NCBI RefSeq assembly: GCF_018390555.1
Contig: NZ_JAHBGB010000019.1
Span: forward strand, 1-64,000
Length of the DNA: 64,000 nt
Direction of reading: 5' to 3'
Origin: Ancylobacter oerskovii
GTDB lineage: Bacteria > Pseudomonadota > Alphaproteobacteria > Rhizobiales > Xanthobacteraceae
This document shows positions 17,518 to 26,806 of the stretch, piece by piece. A program made the translations under genes and the position numbers. The notes under the pieces are model-generated. The model saw only the letters and a list, made by a program, of their open reading frames with translations. It was not told the DNA's origin and did not search any database. How positions within the stretch are numbered: position 1 is the stretch's first letter; the number at the start of each line of letters is the position of its first letter.

Positions 17518-18578
17518 CAGGTCGTCCGACGGCCATGCCCGCGCGGATGCTGACGCTCCGCCTGCCGGCGGGCCGCCTGTCGCTGCGGGTGGCGCCGAGG
17601 GCGGCTCTGTGCTGCGCCGGCCTCGGCGGTGGCTGCCTTCTCCTTGCCCTGGCGGCGCTGACGATCGGTACCATGCCGATCACCCTCGCCGAGGCGGCGC
17701 GGGCGCTGCGGGGAAACGCCGGCGCCGACCTTCATTTGGTGGTCGTCGAATGGCGGGCGCCACGCATTGCCGGCGCGTTGCTGGTCGGGGCGGCATTGGG
17801 CATGGCGGGGGCGCTGTTCCAGACGCTGCTGCGCAATCCGTTGGGCAGTCCCGATGTGGTCGGCTTCGACGCCGGCTCCTTCAGCGGCGCCCTGATGGCG
17901 ATGCTGGCGGGAGGCGGCCCGGTCGCGGTCGCCGGCTCCGGCTTTGCCGGCGGTCTCCTGGCGGGCGCGCTGGTCTTCGGATTGTCCGGCTCGGCCGGCG
18001 GCTCCCGCGCGCGGCTGATCCTCACCGGCATCGCGGTCGGCGCCTTCTTCACGGCGCTCAACGACTGGATCGTGATGTCGGCGCGGCTCGACACCGCGCT
18101 GGCGGCGGCGAGCTGGCGGCTGGGCTCGCTCGCCGGCATTACCGCCGACCGGCTGGCGCTTGCGGCCGTCCTGCTCGCGGCGCTGCTGCCGCTCGGGCTG
18201 TCCTGCGGGAGGACGATGCGCGCCCTCGAACTCGGCGACGACAGGGCCGCCTCGCTCGGCATCGGGCTGGCGGCGGCGCGGCTCCGGCTGGCGCTGGTCG
18301 GGTTGGGGCTCACCGCCGTTGCCACCCTTGTCGCCGGGCCGATCGGCTTCGTCGCGCTCATCGCGCCGCAGGCCGCACGGCGGCTCGCCGGCGGCGCCTC
18401 GCTGCCGCTGCTCGCCTCGGCGTTGTTCGGGGCCTTCTTCCTGCTGGGCAGCGACGTGGCGGGGCGTCTGGCCTTCGCCCCGCTCCAGCTTCCCGCCGGC
18501 GCGCTGACGGCGGGGATCGGCGGGCTCTATTTCGTCGCCCTGCTGTGGAGCCGGCGCTCCGGCGGAAGGGTAGCCTGA
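17514..18578 (+). CDS. FecCD-family iron-siderophore ABC permease (second)
   Basis: The 354-residue BtuC/FecCD permease carries the blocks RAPRIAGALLVGAALGMAGA, RNPLGSPDVVGFDAGS and IGFVALIAPQAARRLAGG. A basic N-terminal extension of about 28 residues precedes the first membrane segment. It pairs with the first permease (a FecC plus FecD type heterodimer) and with the ATPase that starts in its stop codon (TGATG). The frame is open upstream of 17514 but only over the first permease; the ATGA junction sets the start. GC and codon use match the neighbours. Confidence 0.92.
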   Translation: MTGRPTAMPARMLTLRLPAGRLSLRVAPRAALCCAGLGGGCLLLALAALTIGTMPITLAEAARALRGNAGADLHLVVVEWRAPRIAGALLVGAALGMAGALFQTLLRNPLGSPDVVGFDAGSFSGALMAMLAGGGPVAVAGSGFAGGLLAGALVFGLSGSAGGSRARLILTGIAVGAFFTALNDWIVMSARLDTALAAASWRLGSLAGITADRLALAAVLLAALLPLGLSCGRTMRALELGDDRAASLGIGLAAARLRLALVGLGLTAVATLVAGPIGFVALIAPQAARRLAGGASLPLLASALFGAFFLLGSDVAGRLAFAPLQLPAGALTAGIGGLYFVALLWSRRSGGRVA

Positions 18579-19375
18579 TGCGGGAGGGGAATCCGGCGAT
18601 GGAGACGCGCGGCTTGACCGCCGGCCATGGCGGACGGCCGGTGCTGGCCGGGCTCGACGCCCAGTTTCCGCGCGGCGGCTTCTCCGTCATCATCGGCCCC
18701 AACGCGTCGGGCAAGTCCACCCTGCTGCGCTGCCTCGCCGGGCTGCTTCCGCCGATGGCCGGCGAGGTGCGGATCGATGGCGCACCCCTCGGCAGCTTCG
18801 ACCGGCGTGCCCGCGCCCGCCGGCTCGGGCTGCTGCCGCAGCAGGCCGAGATGCCCGACGGCATCACCGCGGCGGAGTTGGTGGCACGCGGCCGCCACCC
18901 GCATCAGAGCCTGTTCCGCCAATGGTCGGCCCGCGACGAGGCGGCCGTCGCGGCGGCGCTGGCGGCTACCCGCACGGACGAACTGGCGGGGCGGCCGGTG
19001 CAGGAACTATCCGGGGGGCAGCGCCAGCGGGTGTCAATCGCGATGGCGCTGGCGCAGGAAACCGACATCCTGCTGCTGGACGAGCCGACGACCTATCTCG
19101 ACATCGCCCACCAGATCGAGGTGCTGGATCTCTGCGTCGAGCTCAACCGGCGAGGCAAGACGCTGATCGCGGTGCTGCACGATCTCAATCTCGCCTGCCG
19201 CTACGCCACCCACCTCGTCGCCATGCGGGAAGGGGCGATCGCGGCGGCGGGGGCGCCGGCCGAAATCGTCACCGAGGCCCTGATCGCGCGCGTCTTCGGC
19301 ATAGGCTGCCTGGTGCTGGCCGATCCGCTCACCGGGCGGCCGATGGTCATCCCCCGCGGAGCCGGGCACGCCTAG
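18578..19375 (+). CDS. Iron-siderophore ABC transporter ATPase (FecE/FhuC family)
   Basis: The 265-residue ATPase has Walker A GPNASGKST (40-48), the Q-loop in LLPQQAEMPDG, signature LSGGQRQR (144-151), Walker B ILLLDEP (164-170) and the switch His in AVLHDLNLACRYA. The sequence is of the FepC/FhuC/FecE group. It powers the two preceding permeases; the start overlaps the last permease stop. An internal ATG at 18599 is an alternative start. It is the only siderophore ATPase in the island, so it may also serve the FhuD-FhuB set at 22881-25707, which has none. It ends 10 bases from the stop of the convergent AraC-type regulator. Confidence 0.92.
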   Translation: MREGNPAMETRGLTAGHGGRPVLAGLDAQFPRGGFSVIIGPNASGKSTLLRCLAGLLPPMAGEVRIDGAPLGSFDRRARARRLGLLPQQAEMPDGITAAELVARGRHPHQSLFRQWSARDEAAVAAALAATRTDELAGRPVQELSGGQRQRVSIAMALAQETDILLLDEPTTYLDIAHQIEVLDLCVELNRRGKTLIAVLHDLNLACRYATHLVAMREGAIAAAGAPAEIVTEALIARVFGIGCLVLADPLTGRPMVIPRGAGHA

Positions 19376-19385
19376 CCCGGTCGCC

Positions 19386-20273
19386 TCAGCCGCGCCGGTC
19401 GCGGCGCCAGGCGGCGGGCGTGGCGCCGAGATGCTGCCGGAACATCCGCGTGAAATGCGCCTGGTCGTAGAAGCCGGTCGCGGTCGCCACTTCGGTGAGC
19501 GACATGTCGCTGCCGAGCAGCAGGCCCTGGGCCCGCTTCAGTCGCGCATCGGTCTGCCACTGGTGCGGCGGAATGCCGGTGGCGGCCTTGAAGGCGTGGC
19601 TGAAATAGCTGGGCGACAGCCCGACCAGCTCCGCCAGCTCCTCCAGCCTGATGCCCCGCAGGCAATTGGCCGCGATATAGTCGGTCACGCGGCGTAGCTG
19701 CCAGGGTGCCAGTGCCGTGCGCTTCTGGCCGAGCCGCCGCGTCGACCGCAGGAAGTCGATGAAGAACGCCGTGGTCAGGCTGTCACCATAGAGCTGGTGC
19801 AGCGGCTGCGGTTCCCGGCATTCGGCGGCGATCAGCCCGGCGAAGGTCATCAGCCGCTCGTCGGTGAACATCAGCCGCGGGGTTTCGAACGGCTCGGGAT
19901 CGAACTCGTCGGCCAGGCGGCGACGCAGCGCCTCCATGTCGAAATGCAGGTCGAGATGCCGCACATAGGTGGTGCGGGACACGCGCGACCAGAGCGGCAC
20001 CCCGGCGGGAATGAAGCTGATCTGGCGCGGCGCGTGGCGTTTCGGCCGCGTGCGCATCCCGGGCGACAGCAGCATCTCGAATTCGCCGCCGGACTGGTCC
20101 AGCAGCACGAAGAGGCGAGGGTGTTCCGAGACATATTCGGCCCGCGCCCCTTCCCGGCCTTCCGCTTCCCACAGTTCCACCAGCACGCCGTCCCAGAACC
20201 GGCGATGGCCTTCCCCGAGGACGGAAATGCCCTCGTGTCGCGTGGTCATGTTGGGGGCGAACGGTACGGCCAT
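19386..20273 (-). CDS. AraC-family transcriptional regulator of siderophore receptor
   Basis: The 295-residue protein has a C-terminal AraC double helix-turn-helix (about 195-293). It contains IRLEELAELVGLSPSYFSHAFKAATG and then MSLTEVATATGFYDQAHFTRMF, followed by the GATPAAWRRDRRG end. The N-terminal 190 residues form an effector-binding domain with a Pro/Arg-rich loop (RTRPKRHAPRQISFIPAG). GAGGAGA immediately upstream selects the ATG at 20273; the frame extends 45 residues further but over the promoter. It diverges from a TonB receptor gene, as PchR, AlcR and YbtA do in systems where the siderophore is the co-inducer. The nested inverted repeat at 20441-20485 is a candidate site for it. Confidence 0.88.
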   Translation of the reverse strand: MAVPFAPNMTTRHEGISVLGEGHRRFWDGVLVELWEAEGREGARAEYVSEHPRLFVLLDQSGGEFEMLLSPGMRTRPKRHAPRQISFIPAGVPLWSRVSRTTYVRHLDLHFDMEALRRRLADEFDPEPFETPRLMFTDERLMTFAGLIAAECREPQPLHQLYGDSLTTAFFIDFLRSTRRLGQKRTALAPWQLRRVTDYIAANCLRGIRLEELAELVGLSPSYFSHAFKAATGIPPHQWQTDARLKRAQGLLLGSDMSLTEVATATGFYDQAHFTRMFRQHLGATPAAWRRDRRG

Positions 20274-20440
20274 GCTTCTCCTCGGTGGTTTAAATCTCCC
20301 GGATGCACCGCGGGACGAAGTGCGGGCAAATGGAACGTCGCCGTCGCAGCCATTCGGATTGATGAGCCAAGAACGTACAAGGTTTGACAAAAACGAACAA
20401 TCATCCAAAGAAAAGGGTTGCTACCAGATGTTTCAAGTCG

Positions 20441-20485
20441 AGATCGGAGTTAAGTGACAGATATTCCTTTGAATATTTCCGATCT
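20441..20485. promoter_or_regulatory. Nested inverted repeats upstream of TonB receptor
   Basis: AGATCGGA (20441-20448) and TCCGATCT (20478-20485) are a perfect outer 8-bp inverted repeat. Inside it, ATATTC-CTTT-GAATAT (20461-20476) is a perfect inner one. The element ends 27 bases before the receptor start and lies between the AraC-type regulator and its probable target. It may be an operator, or fold in the mRNA leader. A TTGACA lies at 20384-20389. Confidence 0.5.
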
Positions 20486-20512
20486 GACTGCGGGTTGGGC
20501 AAATAGTCTGGA

Positions 20513-22801
20513 ATGATTGCAATGTATCGGTCCTCGTTCAAGCTGCTGCTTCTGACCACCACCATGGCGGCGAGCCTGCCCTGCTGGCAGGCGGCCCTCG
20601 CCCAGGAAGCGCAATCGCCGGCGCAATCTTCGGCGGGCTCGGCGATCGAGCTCGATACCGTGTCGGTCCAGTCCGACCGGCAGACCGGCACCGGCCCGGT
20701 CAACGGCTATGTCGCGACCCAGACCACCGCCGGCATGAAGACGGATGTGCCGATCACCGAGATTCCCCAATCCGTCTCAGTGATCGGGCGCGACGAGATC
20801 GACGACCGCAAGGCGCTGAAGGTCGACGAGGCGCTGCGCTACACCGCCGGCGTGCACGCCTCTCCCTATGGTGGGCCCGACCCCGATACCGACTGGTTCT
20901 ATATTCGCGGCTTCAACGCCACCCAGACCGGCATCTTCCTCGACAGCCTGTCACTCTACAGCTACGGCTTCGGCGGCTTCCAGATCGATCCGTTCATGCT
21001 GGAGCGCATCGAGGTGCTGAAGGGGCCGGCCTCCGTGCTCTATGGCGGTTCGAGCCCGGGCGGACTGGTCAATCTGGTCAGCAAGCGCCCGCGCGAGGAG
21101 CGCTTCGGCTATGCCGAGGTAGGCATCAACAATTTCGGCAATGCCTATTTCGCCTTCGACATCAACGAGGTCTATGGCGCCGCGGATCCGCGCACGCGCG
21201 ATCCCAACGATCCGAGCCTGGTGACCAAGGCGCCGGCCGCCACCAATCCGGTCTGGATGTATCGCATCACCGGCCGCATTGCCGGCGGCGACACCTATAC
21301 CGACTATTCCAACGACCTGCGCGGCGTGATCATGCCCCAGGTCACCTATCGGCCGTCGCAGCAGACCGAAGTGACCGTCTATGCCCAGCTCGCAGCGCTC
21401 GACCAGGTCAATGTCGGCGGCGGCTTCCTGCCCTATTACGGCACGGTGGCCAACGCCCCGTTCGGTAAGATCTCGCGCGACGCCTATTTCGGCGAGCCGG
21501 ACCTCGACAACAGCCGCTATACCCAGCTCCTGATCGGCTACGAGCTGAAGCACGAATTCGAGAATGACTGGATCTTCCACTCCAGCGCCCGCTACGGCCA
21601 TCTCAACAAGCGCGAGATCGGCCCCTATCCCTATGGCTATTACGACCCGACCACCGGCTATGGCGGCAATCCCCTGCCGCTGACCTCGAACAACCTGCTC
21701 AACCGCATCGGCTTCGAGGGCAATAGCGAGGTCAACAGCTTCGCAACCGACAACCATTTCCGCCGCGAATTCGCTACCGGCGCGGTGGAGCACGACTTCA
21801 TCGTCGGCGCCGACTACACGCTCTATCACCTCGACAACGTCCAGGCCTCGGGCGGGGCGACGCCGATCAGCGCCACCGACCCGGTCTATGGCGTGCCGCA
21901 GGGGCCGACCACGGTCTATATGGACCAGGTGCTGACCCAGCAGCAGTTCGGCGGCTATGTGCAGGACCAACTGCGCTTCGGCGATGGCTGGATCGTCACG
22001 CTCAACGGCCGCTACGACTATGTGAACACCAAGTCGGAGAGCCCGCCGACGCTGGCCTTCTCGCCCAATTACGAGACGAATGACGGCGCGTTCACCGGCC
22101 GGGCCGGCCTCGGCTACGAGTTCGCCAACGGCATGACGCCCTATGTGGCGGTGTCCAGCTTCTTCAACCCGGTGGTGGGCGTCGACGTGAACAATACCGG
22201 CTTCAAGCCGGAGGAGGGCCACCAGTACGAGGCCGGCATCAAGTACCAGCCGACTTTCGTCGACGCGCTGATCACCGCCTCGGTGTTCCAGATCACCCGC
22301 CAGAACGTCACCGTGCCGGATGTCGACAACATCTTCTTCGACACCCAGCTCGGCGAAGTCCGTTCCACCGGCTTCGAGCTGGAGGCCAAGGCGAATGTAA
22401 CGAAGAATTTCCGCCTGATCGGCACCTTCACCGTGCTGGACATGGAGATCACCAACGACACCAATCCCGCCATCATCGGCAACGAGCCCATGCTGGTGCC
22501 GGACGTAATGGCTTCCGCCTGGGCCGACTACACCTTCGACCAGGGGCCGCTGGCCGGTGTCGGCATCGGTGGCGGCGTGCGCTATATCGGGGCGTCGTGG
22601 ATCGACGACGAGAACACGTTGCAGGTGCCCTCGGTGACGCTGTTCGATGCGGCGATCCGCTATGAGCGCGACAGCTGGGGCGTCGCCCTCAACGTCAACA
22701 ACATCTTCGACGAGGTCTATGTCTCCGGCTGCCAGGGCATCTCCAGCTGCGGCTATGGCGACAGCCGGACCATCACCCTGTCCGCCCACTACAAATGGTG
22801 A
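20513..22801 (+). CDS. TonB-dependent siderophore receptor (FhuA/FpvA-like, no STN domain)
   Basis: This 762-residue outer-membrane receptor has a signal peptide cleaved near residue 30 (ALA-QE) and a TonB box at about 44-51 (IELDTVSV). The plug at about 70-185 has the TonB-dependent-siderophore marks (TEIPQSVSVIGRDEI and IEVLKGPASVLYGGSSPGG). The barrel ends in the short terminal LSAHYKW. It lacks the signalling domain of the other receptor, so control is by transcription only, probably by the divergent AraC protein. ATG codons at 20513 and 20522 are both possible. The following FhuD- and FhuB-like genes suggest a hydroxamate-type ferric siderophore, but that is an inference from context. 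Confidence 0.9.
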   Translation: MIAMYRSSFKLLLLTTTMAASLPCWQAALAQEAQSPAQSSAGSAIELDTVSVQSDRQTGTGPVNGYVATQTTAGMKTDVPITEIPQSVSVIGRDEIDDRKALKVDEALRYTAGVHASPYGGPDPDTDWFYIRGFNATQTGIFLDSLSLYSYGFGGFQIDPFMLERIEVLKGPASVLYGGSSPGGLVNLVSKRPREERFGYAEVGINNFGNAYFAFDINEVYGAADPRTRDPNDPSLVTKAPAATNPVWMYRITGRIAGGDTYTDYSNDLRGVIMPQVTYRPSQQTEVTVYAQLAALDQVNVGGGFLPYYGTVANAPFGKISRDAYFGEPDLDNSRYTQLLIGYELKHEFENDWIFHSSARYGHLNKREIGPYPYGYYDPTTGYGGNPLPLTSNNLLNRIGFEGNSEVNSFATDNHFRREFATGAVEHDFIVGADYTLYHLDNVQASGGATPISATDPVYGVPQGPTTVYMDQVLTQQQFGGYVQDQLRFGDGWIVTLNGRYDYVNTKSESPPTLAFSPNYETNDGAFTGRAGLGYEFANGMTPYVAVSSFFNPVVGVDVNNTGFKPEEGHQYEAGIKYQPTFVDALITASVFQITRQNVTVPDVDNIFFDTQLGEVRSTGFELEAKANVTKNFRLIGTFTVLDMEITNDTNPAIIGNEPMLVPDVMASAWADYTFDQGPLAGVGIGGGVRYIGASWIDDENTLQVPSVTLFDAAIRYERDSWGVALNVNNIFDEVYVSGCQGISSCGYGDSRTITLSAHYKW

Positions 22802-22880
22802 GAGCCGACCCGATGCCCGCTGATCCCGCCGTCGCGCCGCTACGCGCTCGCCATGTCGGCGTTCGGGCGGGTCTTGCCCG

Positions 22881-23771
22881 ATGAAGGCTGACGGCGGCAT
22901 TGGCCGCCGCGTCTTGCTCGCGGCGGCGGCGGCCTTCCCCTTCGGCGCGCCGGTGGGGGCGAAGGCCGCCATGCGGGCGGCGACGCTGGATTGGGCGATA
23001 TTGGAGACGCTGCTGGCGCTCGGCCATCCGCCGGTGGCCGCCACCGAGCTGGTGCAGTTCCGCGAGATCGCGGTGGAGCCGCCGGTGCCGGAAGGCGTCG
23101 CCGATCTCGGCCTGCGCGGCCTGCCCAATCTGGAGACGCTGCTGCTCGCGCGGCCCGACGTCATCTTCAATTCGAATTTCTACGTCGCCCTGGAGGCGCG
23201 GCTGACGACGATCGCCCCGGTTGAAGGCTTCACGCTTTACCGCCCCGGCGTCGCGCCCTATGAGGCCGCTCTCGCCATGACCCGCCGGATCGCCGCGCGT
23301 CTCGGCATCGCCGCCGCGGCGGAGACACTGATCGGAGGGGTCGAGGCGGATTTCGCGCGGGCGCGCCAGCGTCTGGGGCCGATGGATCGCCCGGTGCTAC
23401 CCATCAATCTCGGCGATGCCCGCCATTTCCGTGCCTTCGGATTCGACAGCATGATCGGCGAGGCATTGCGGCATATCGGCATCGAGAATGCCTGGACGCT
23501 TCCCACCAGCTACTCGGCGGCCGCCCCTCTCGGGCTGGAAACTCTCGCGCGGCACGGCGAGGCGTGGATCGCCATCATCGGGCCGGTCCCGCCGGATGCC
23601 GCCGACGTGCTGCGGCGAAGTGCGCTCTGGCGGGCATTGCCGGCCGTCGGGGCCGGGCGGGTGATGTGGCTCGATCCGGTCAACCCCTTCGGCGCGCTGC
23701 CTTCCACGCAGCGCTTCGCCCGGCTGCTGGCCGATGCGCTGGTCGCAAGCCGTGGTGACGCCCGTGGCTGA
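22881..23771 (+). CDS. Periplasmic siderophore-binding protein (FhuD-like)
   Basis: The 296-residue binding protein begins with a GRRVLLAAAAAFPFG export signal, probably Tat, and is cut near AKA-AM. The mature domain has the FhuD/TroA pattern: LDWAILETLLALGHPPVAA near 35-53, GLPNLETLLLARPDVIF near 82-98, and a second lobe with FRAFGFDSMIGEALRHIGI. It is 79 bases downstream of the second TonB receptor and overlaps the fused permease start, so receptor, binding protein and permease form one unit. FhuD proteins bind hydroxamate siderophores; the similarity seen here supports the family but not the ligand. Confidence 0.85.
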   Translation: MKADGGIGRRVLLAAAAAFPFGAPVGAKAAMRAATLDWAILETLLALGHPPVAATELVQFREIAVEPPVPEGVADLGLRGLPNLETLLLARPDVIFNSNFYVALEARLTTIAPVEGFTLYRPGVAPYEAALAMTRRIAARLGIAAAAETLIGGVEADFARARQRLGPMDRPVLPINLGDARHFRAFGFDSMIGEALRHIGIENAWTLPTSYSAAAPLGLETLARHGEAWIAIIGPVPPDAADVLRRSALWRALPAVGAGRVMWLDPVNPFGALPSTQRFARLLADALVASRGDARG

Positions 23772-25707
23772 TCCGAGGCGCCGGTGGCTCGGCGCCCTGC
23801 TCGTCGTCGCTCTCGCTCTCATTGCCGCGCTGGCGGCGCGCCCGGTCGTGCCGGGTCTCGAGGAGACGATGCTGTGGCAGGTGGCGCTTCCGCGCGCGGC
23901 GGTGGCGCTGCTGGCCGGGGCGGCGCTCGGCCTGTCAGGGGCGTTGCTGCAGCATGTGCTGCGCAATCCCATCGCCGATCCCTCGACGCTCGGCATCGCC
24001 TCCGGCGCCCAGTTTGCGCTGACCATCGCCCTTGCCTATGCGCCGGGCCTGCTCGGCTTCGGGCGCGAGGCGGTGGCGCTGGCGGGCGGCGCCGCCACCG
24101 CCGCGCTGGTGCTCGGCGCCGGCTGGCGGGGCGGCCTCGATCCGGTGGCGGTCGTCCTGTCGGGCATGATGGTGTCGCTGCTGGTGGGCGCGCTGAGCGC
24201 GACGCTCATCCTGGCGAAGGGCGATTATGTGCTCTCGCTCTTCATCTGGGGAGCCGGCGTGCTCGACCAGCAGGACTGGGGCAGCGCCGGCACGCTCGGC
24301 ATCCGGCTCGCCATGGGGCTCGCGGCGAGCCTCCTCCTCCTGCGGCCGCTGGCGGTGCTCGGGCTTGACGATGCCGGCGCGCGCAGCCTGGGAGTGCGGC
24401 TGTCGGGTGTTCGGCTGGCGGCGCTGGCCCTTGCCGTCTGGCTGGCGGCCACGGTGACGGCCGAGGTCGGCGTCATCGCCTTCATCGGCCTTGCCGCCCC
24501 GGCGCTGGCGCGTTTCGCCGGTGCGCGCACGATCCGACAGGTCATGCTCGCCGCTCCCCTCGCCGGGGCGCTGGTGCTGTCGCTGACCGACAGCCTGGTC
24601 CAGCTCGGCGGATCGCAGGGGCGCGACCTGGCGCCGACCGGCGCCGTGACGGCGCTGCTGGGCGGGCCGTTGCTGCTCCTGCTGCTGGCGCGGCGACGGG
24701 CGGAACCCCGCCGCCATCCTGCATCCGCGCCCGTCTCGCGGCGGCTGTCGCGGCCGTTGCCGAGGCTCGGCCTGCTGGCGGCCGGCGCAGTGCTGGCGGC
24801 CCTCGCGGCGCTCTGCCTCGGCCGCTCGGCGCAGGGATGGCACCTCGCCACCGGCCCGCTGTTCATGGAGCTTCTCCCCCTGCGCTGGCCGCGGCTCGCG
24901 GCGGCGGGCGGCGCCGGCGCGATGCTGGCGGCAGCGGGGCTGATTCTCCAGCGCATCACCGGCAACCCGATGGCGAGCCCGGAAGTGCTGGGCGTCAGCG
25001 CCGGCAGCGGCGTCGGCCTTTCCGTCATGCTGCTGGCGGGGGGCGCGTCCGGGCCGCTGCTGTTCGCCGGCATGGGCGCCGGGGCGCTGGCCGTGCTCGC
25101 GATCATGCTGATCGTCGCCGCCCGGTTGTCCTTCGGCCCCGAGAGCTTCCTGCTGGCGGGGCTCGCCTGCGGCGCCTCCTGCATGGCGATCCTGTCGGTC
25201 GTCCTCTCCAGCGGCGGCATGGCCGCCTACATGCTGCTCGTGTGGATGTCGGGCTCGACCAACCGGGTCGGCCCGGGGGAAGCGCTGACCGCGCTCGGCG
25301 CGGCGCTGGTGCTGATCGCGCCGGTGTTCCTGCTGGCGCGCTGGCTGTCGATCCTGCCGCTCGGGCCGGGCGCGAGCCACGGCGTCGGCCTTCCCGTCCG
25401 GCAAGCGCGGCTGACCCTGGCGGTGCTGGCGGCGCTGCTGACCGGCATGGCGTCGTTCGTGGTCGGCCCGCTGAGCCTGGTCGGGCTGATGGCGCCGCAT
25501 CTCGCCCATCTCGCCGGCTTCGCCCGCCTGCGCGAGCAATTGGCGGCGGCGCTGCTCATCGGCGCGACGCTGCTGGTCCTCGCCGATTGGCTGGCGCGGC
25601 TGGTGGTCTTTCCCTACCAGGTGCCGACCGGGCTTTTCGCCGCCCTGATCGGCGTTCCCTATCTCCTCTGGCTGCTCAACCGGGCGCAGAGGCCGCGCTG
25701 CGCCTGA
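23734..25707 (+). CDS. fhuB: Fused double FecCD permease, FhuB type
   Basis: This 657-residue protein contains two FecCD permease domains in tandem, as E. coli FhuB does. The first half has LPRAAVALLAGAALGLSGAL and RNPIADPSTLGIASGA. The second repeats the pattern with LRWPRLAAAGGAGAMLAAAG, GNPMASPEVLGVSAGSGVG and VGPLSLVGLMAPHLAHLAG. An Arg/Pro-rich linker near 315-340 joins them. The ATG at 23734 overlaps the FhuD gene by 38 bases; a GTG at 23764 with an 8-base overlap is an equally good start. No ATPase follows: the next gene is on the other strand. It may borrow the FecE-like ATPase at 18578-19375. Confidence 0.9.
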   Translation: MRWSQAVVTPVADPRRRWLGALLVVALALIAALAARPVVPGLEETMLWQVALPRAAVALLAGAALGLSGALLQHVLRNPIADPSTLGIASGAQFALTIALAYAPGLLGFGREAVALAGGAATAALVLGAGWRGGLDPVAVVLSGMMVSLLVGALSATLILAKGDYVLSLFIWGAGVLDQQDWGSAGTLGIRLAMGLAASLLLLRPLAVLGLDDAGARSLGVRLSGVRLAALALAVWLAATVTAEVGVIAFIGLAAPALARFAGARTIRQVMLAAPLAGALVLSLTDSLVQLGGSQGRDLAPTGAVTALLGGPLLLLLLARRRAEPRRHPASAPVSRRLSRPLPRLGLLAAGAVLAALAALCLGRSAQGWHLATGPLFMELLPLRWPRLAAAGGAGAMLAAAGLILQRITGNPMASPEVLGVSAGSGVGLSVMLLAGGASGPLLFAGMGAGALAVLAIMLIVAARLSFGPESFLLAGLACGASCMAILSVVLSSGGMAAYMLLVWMSGSTNRVGPGEALTALGAALVLIAPVFLLARWLSILPLGPGASHGVGLPVRQARLTLAVLAALLTGMASFVVGPLSLVGLMAPHLAHLAGFARLREQLAAALLIGATLLVLADWLARLVVFPYQVPTGLFAALIGVPYLLWLLNRAQRPRCA

Positions 25708-25716
25708 GGGGATATG

Positions 25717-26778
25717 TCAGACCTGGCCGAGGTCCTCATACCCCGCATGCAGCGCCCAGTCGCCGGCGCCGAAGCGGTCGCGGGCGAAATTGTGCTGGTG
25801 CCAGTAGGGATAGAGATAGGGTGGCCGGCTGACGAGGTTGAGCCGTTCCAGTTCCTCGGCGGTCAGGTCGAGGTCGACCGCGGCGATGTTGTCGCGGAAA
25901 TGGCTCTCCTGCGTGCCGCCCACCACCAGCGAGGCGATGCCCGGCCGCGACAGCGTCCAGGCGATCGACACCTGCGCGGCGGTGACGCCGCGCGCGGCGG
26001 CGATGTCGTTCAGCGTGTCGACGATGTTCCACAGCCGCTCGCTGTCGCGGATCGGCGGCTCGCTCCAGCCGGCGGCCTGGCGGGAATCGGCGGGAAACTT
26101 GTCCCGTCCGAACGCGCCGGAGAGCAGGCCGGCGGCGAGCGGGCTCCACACCATCACCCCGACTCCCTGGTCGACGGCGATGGGCAGCAGCTCGTACTCG
26201 GCCTCGCGGGCTTCCAGCGTGTAATGGATCTGCTGGGTGACGAAGCGCGGCAGGTTTTTCGCCTCGGCGATGCCCAGCGCCTTCATCACATGCCAGCCGG
26301 AATAGTTGGAGCAGCCGATATAGCGGATCTTCCCCGCCCGCATCACCGCATCGAGCGCCGAGAGCGTTTCCTCGAGCGGCGTCGTGCCGTCCCATTCGTG
26401 CAGGAAGTAGATGTCGATGCGGTCGGTGCGCAGCCGCTTCAGGCTCCGCTCGCATTCGCGGATGAGGTGGTAGCGCGACGTGCCTTCGTCATTGGGGCCG
26501 TCGCCGATGCGCATGCGCGCCTTGGAGGAGATCAGCACGCGGTCGCGCCGGCCCTCCAGCACCTCGCCGACGATCTCCTCCGAGCGGCCGAGCGAATACA
26601 TGTTGGCGGTGTCGAGCACGTTGATGCCGCCGTCGAGGCAGACATCGACGAGCCGGCGCGCTTCGGCGACGCCGTGATTGGCGACCTTGGCGAAAGCGCC
26701 GACCCCGCCGAAGGAGAAGGTGCCCATGCTGAGCGCCGAGACCTTGAGGCCGGAGCGGCCGAGCGTGCGGTACTTCAT
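25717..26778 (-). CDS. Aldo/keto reductase
   Basis: The 353-residue (alpha/beta)8 NAD(P)H-dependent oxidoreductase has the catalytic tetrad Asp56, Tyr61 (LDTANMYS), Lys86 (ISSKARM) and His127 (FLHEWD). The C-terminal cofactor block is GIASLVVGGTQESHFRDN. It belongs to the YajO/YghZ-like group often found in sugar and polyol loci. It lies 28 bases behind the LacI repressor in the same direction and diverges from the sugar importer and DhaKL, so it is very likely in the same regulon. It may oxidise or reduce the imported sugar/polyol before phosphorylation by DhaKL; the direction and substrate are inference. Confidence 0.88.
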   Translation of the reverse strand: MKYRTLGRSGLKVSALSMGTFSFGGVGAFAKVANHGVAEARRLVDVCLDGGINVLDTANMYSLGRSEEIVGEVLEGRRDRVLISSKARMRIGDGPNDEGTSRYHLIRECERSLKRLRTDRIDIYFLHEWDGTTPLEETLSALDAVMRAGKIRYIGCSNYSGWHVMKALGIAEAKNLPRFVTQQIHYTLEAREAEYELLPIAVDQGVGVMVWSPLAAGLLSGAFGRDKFPADSRQAAGWSEPPIRDSERLWNIVDTLNDIAAARGVTAAQVSIAWTLSRPGIASLVVGGTQESHFRDNIAAVDLDLTAEELERLNLVSRPPYLYPYWHQHNFARDRFGAGDWALHAGYEDLGQV

Positions 26779-26806
26779 GGCGGTTCTCCCGGAGTGATCG
26801 GTGCCG

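Noticed and set aside
20951..23170. 739-codon minus-strand frame
   Set aside because: Antisense to the second TonB receptor and part of FhuD; Val/Gly/Asp/His-rich without motifs.
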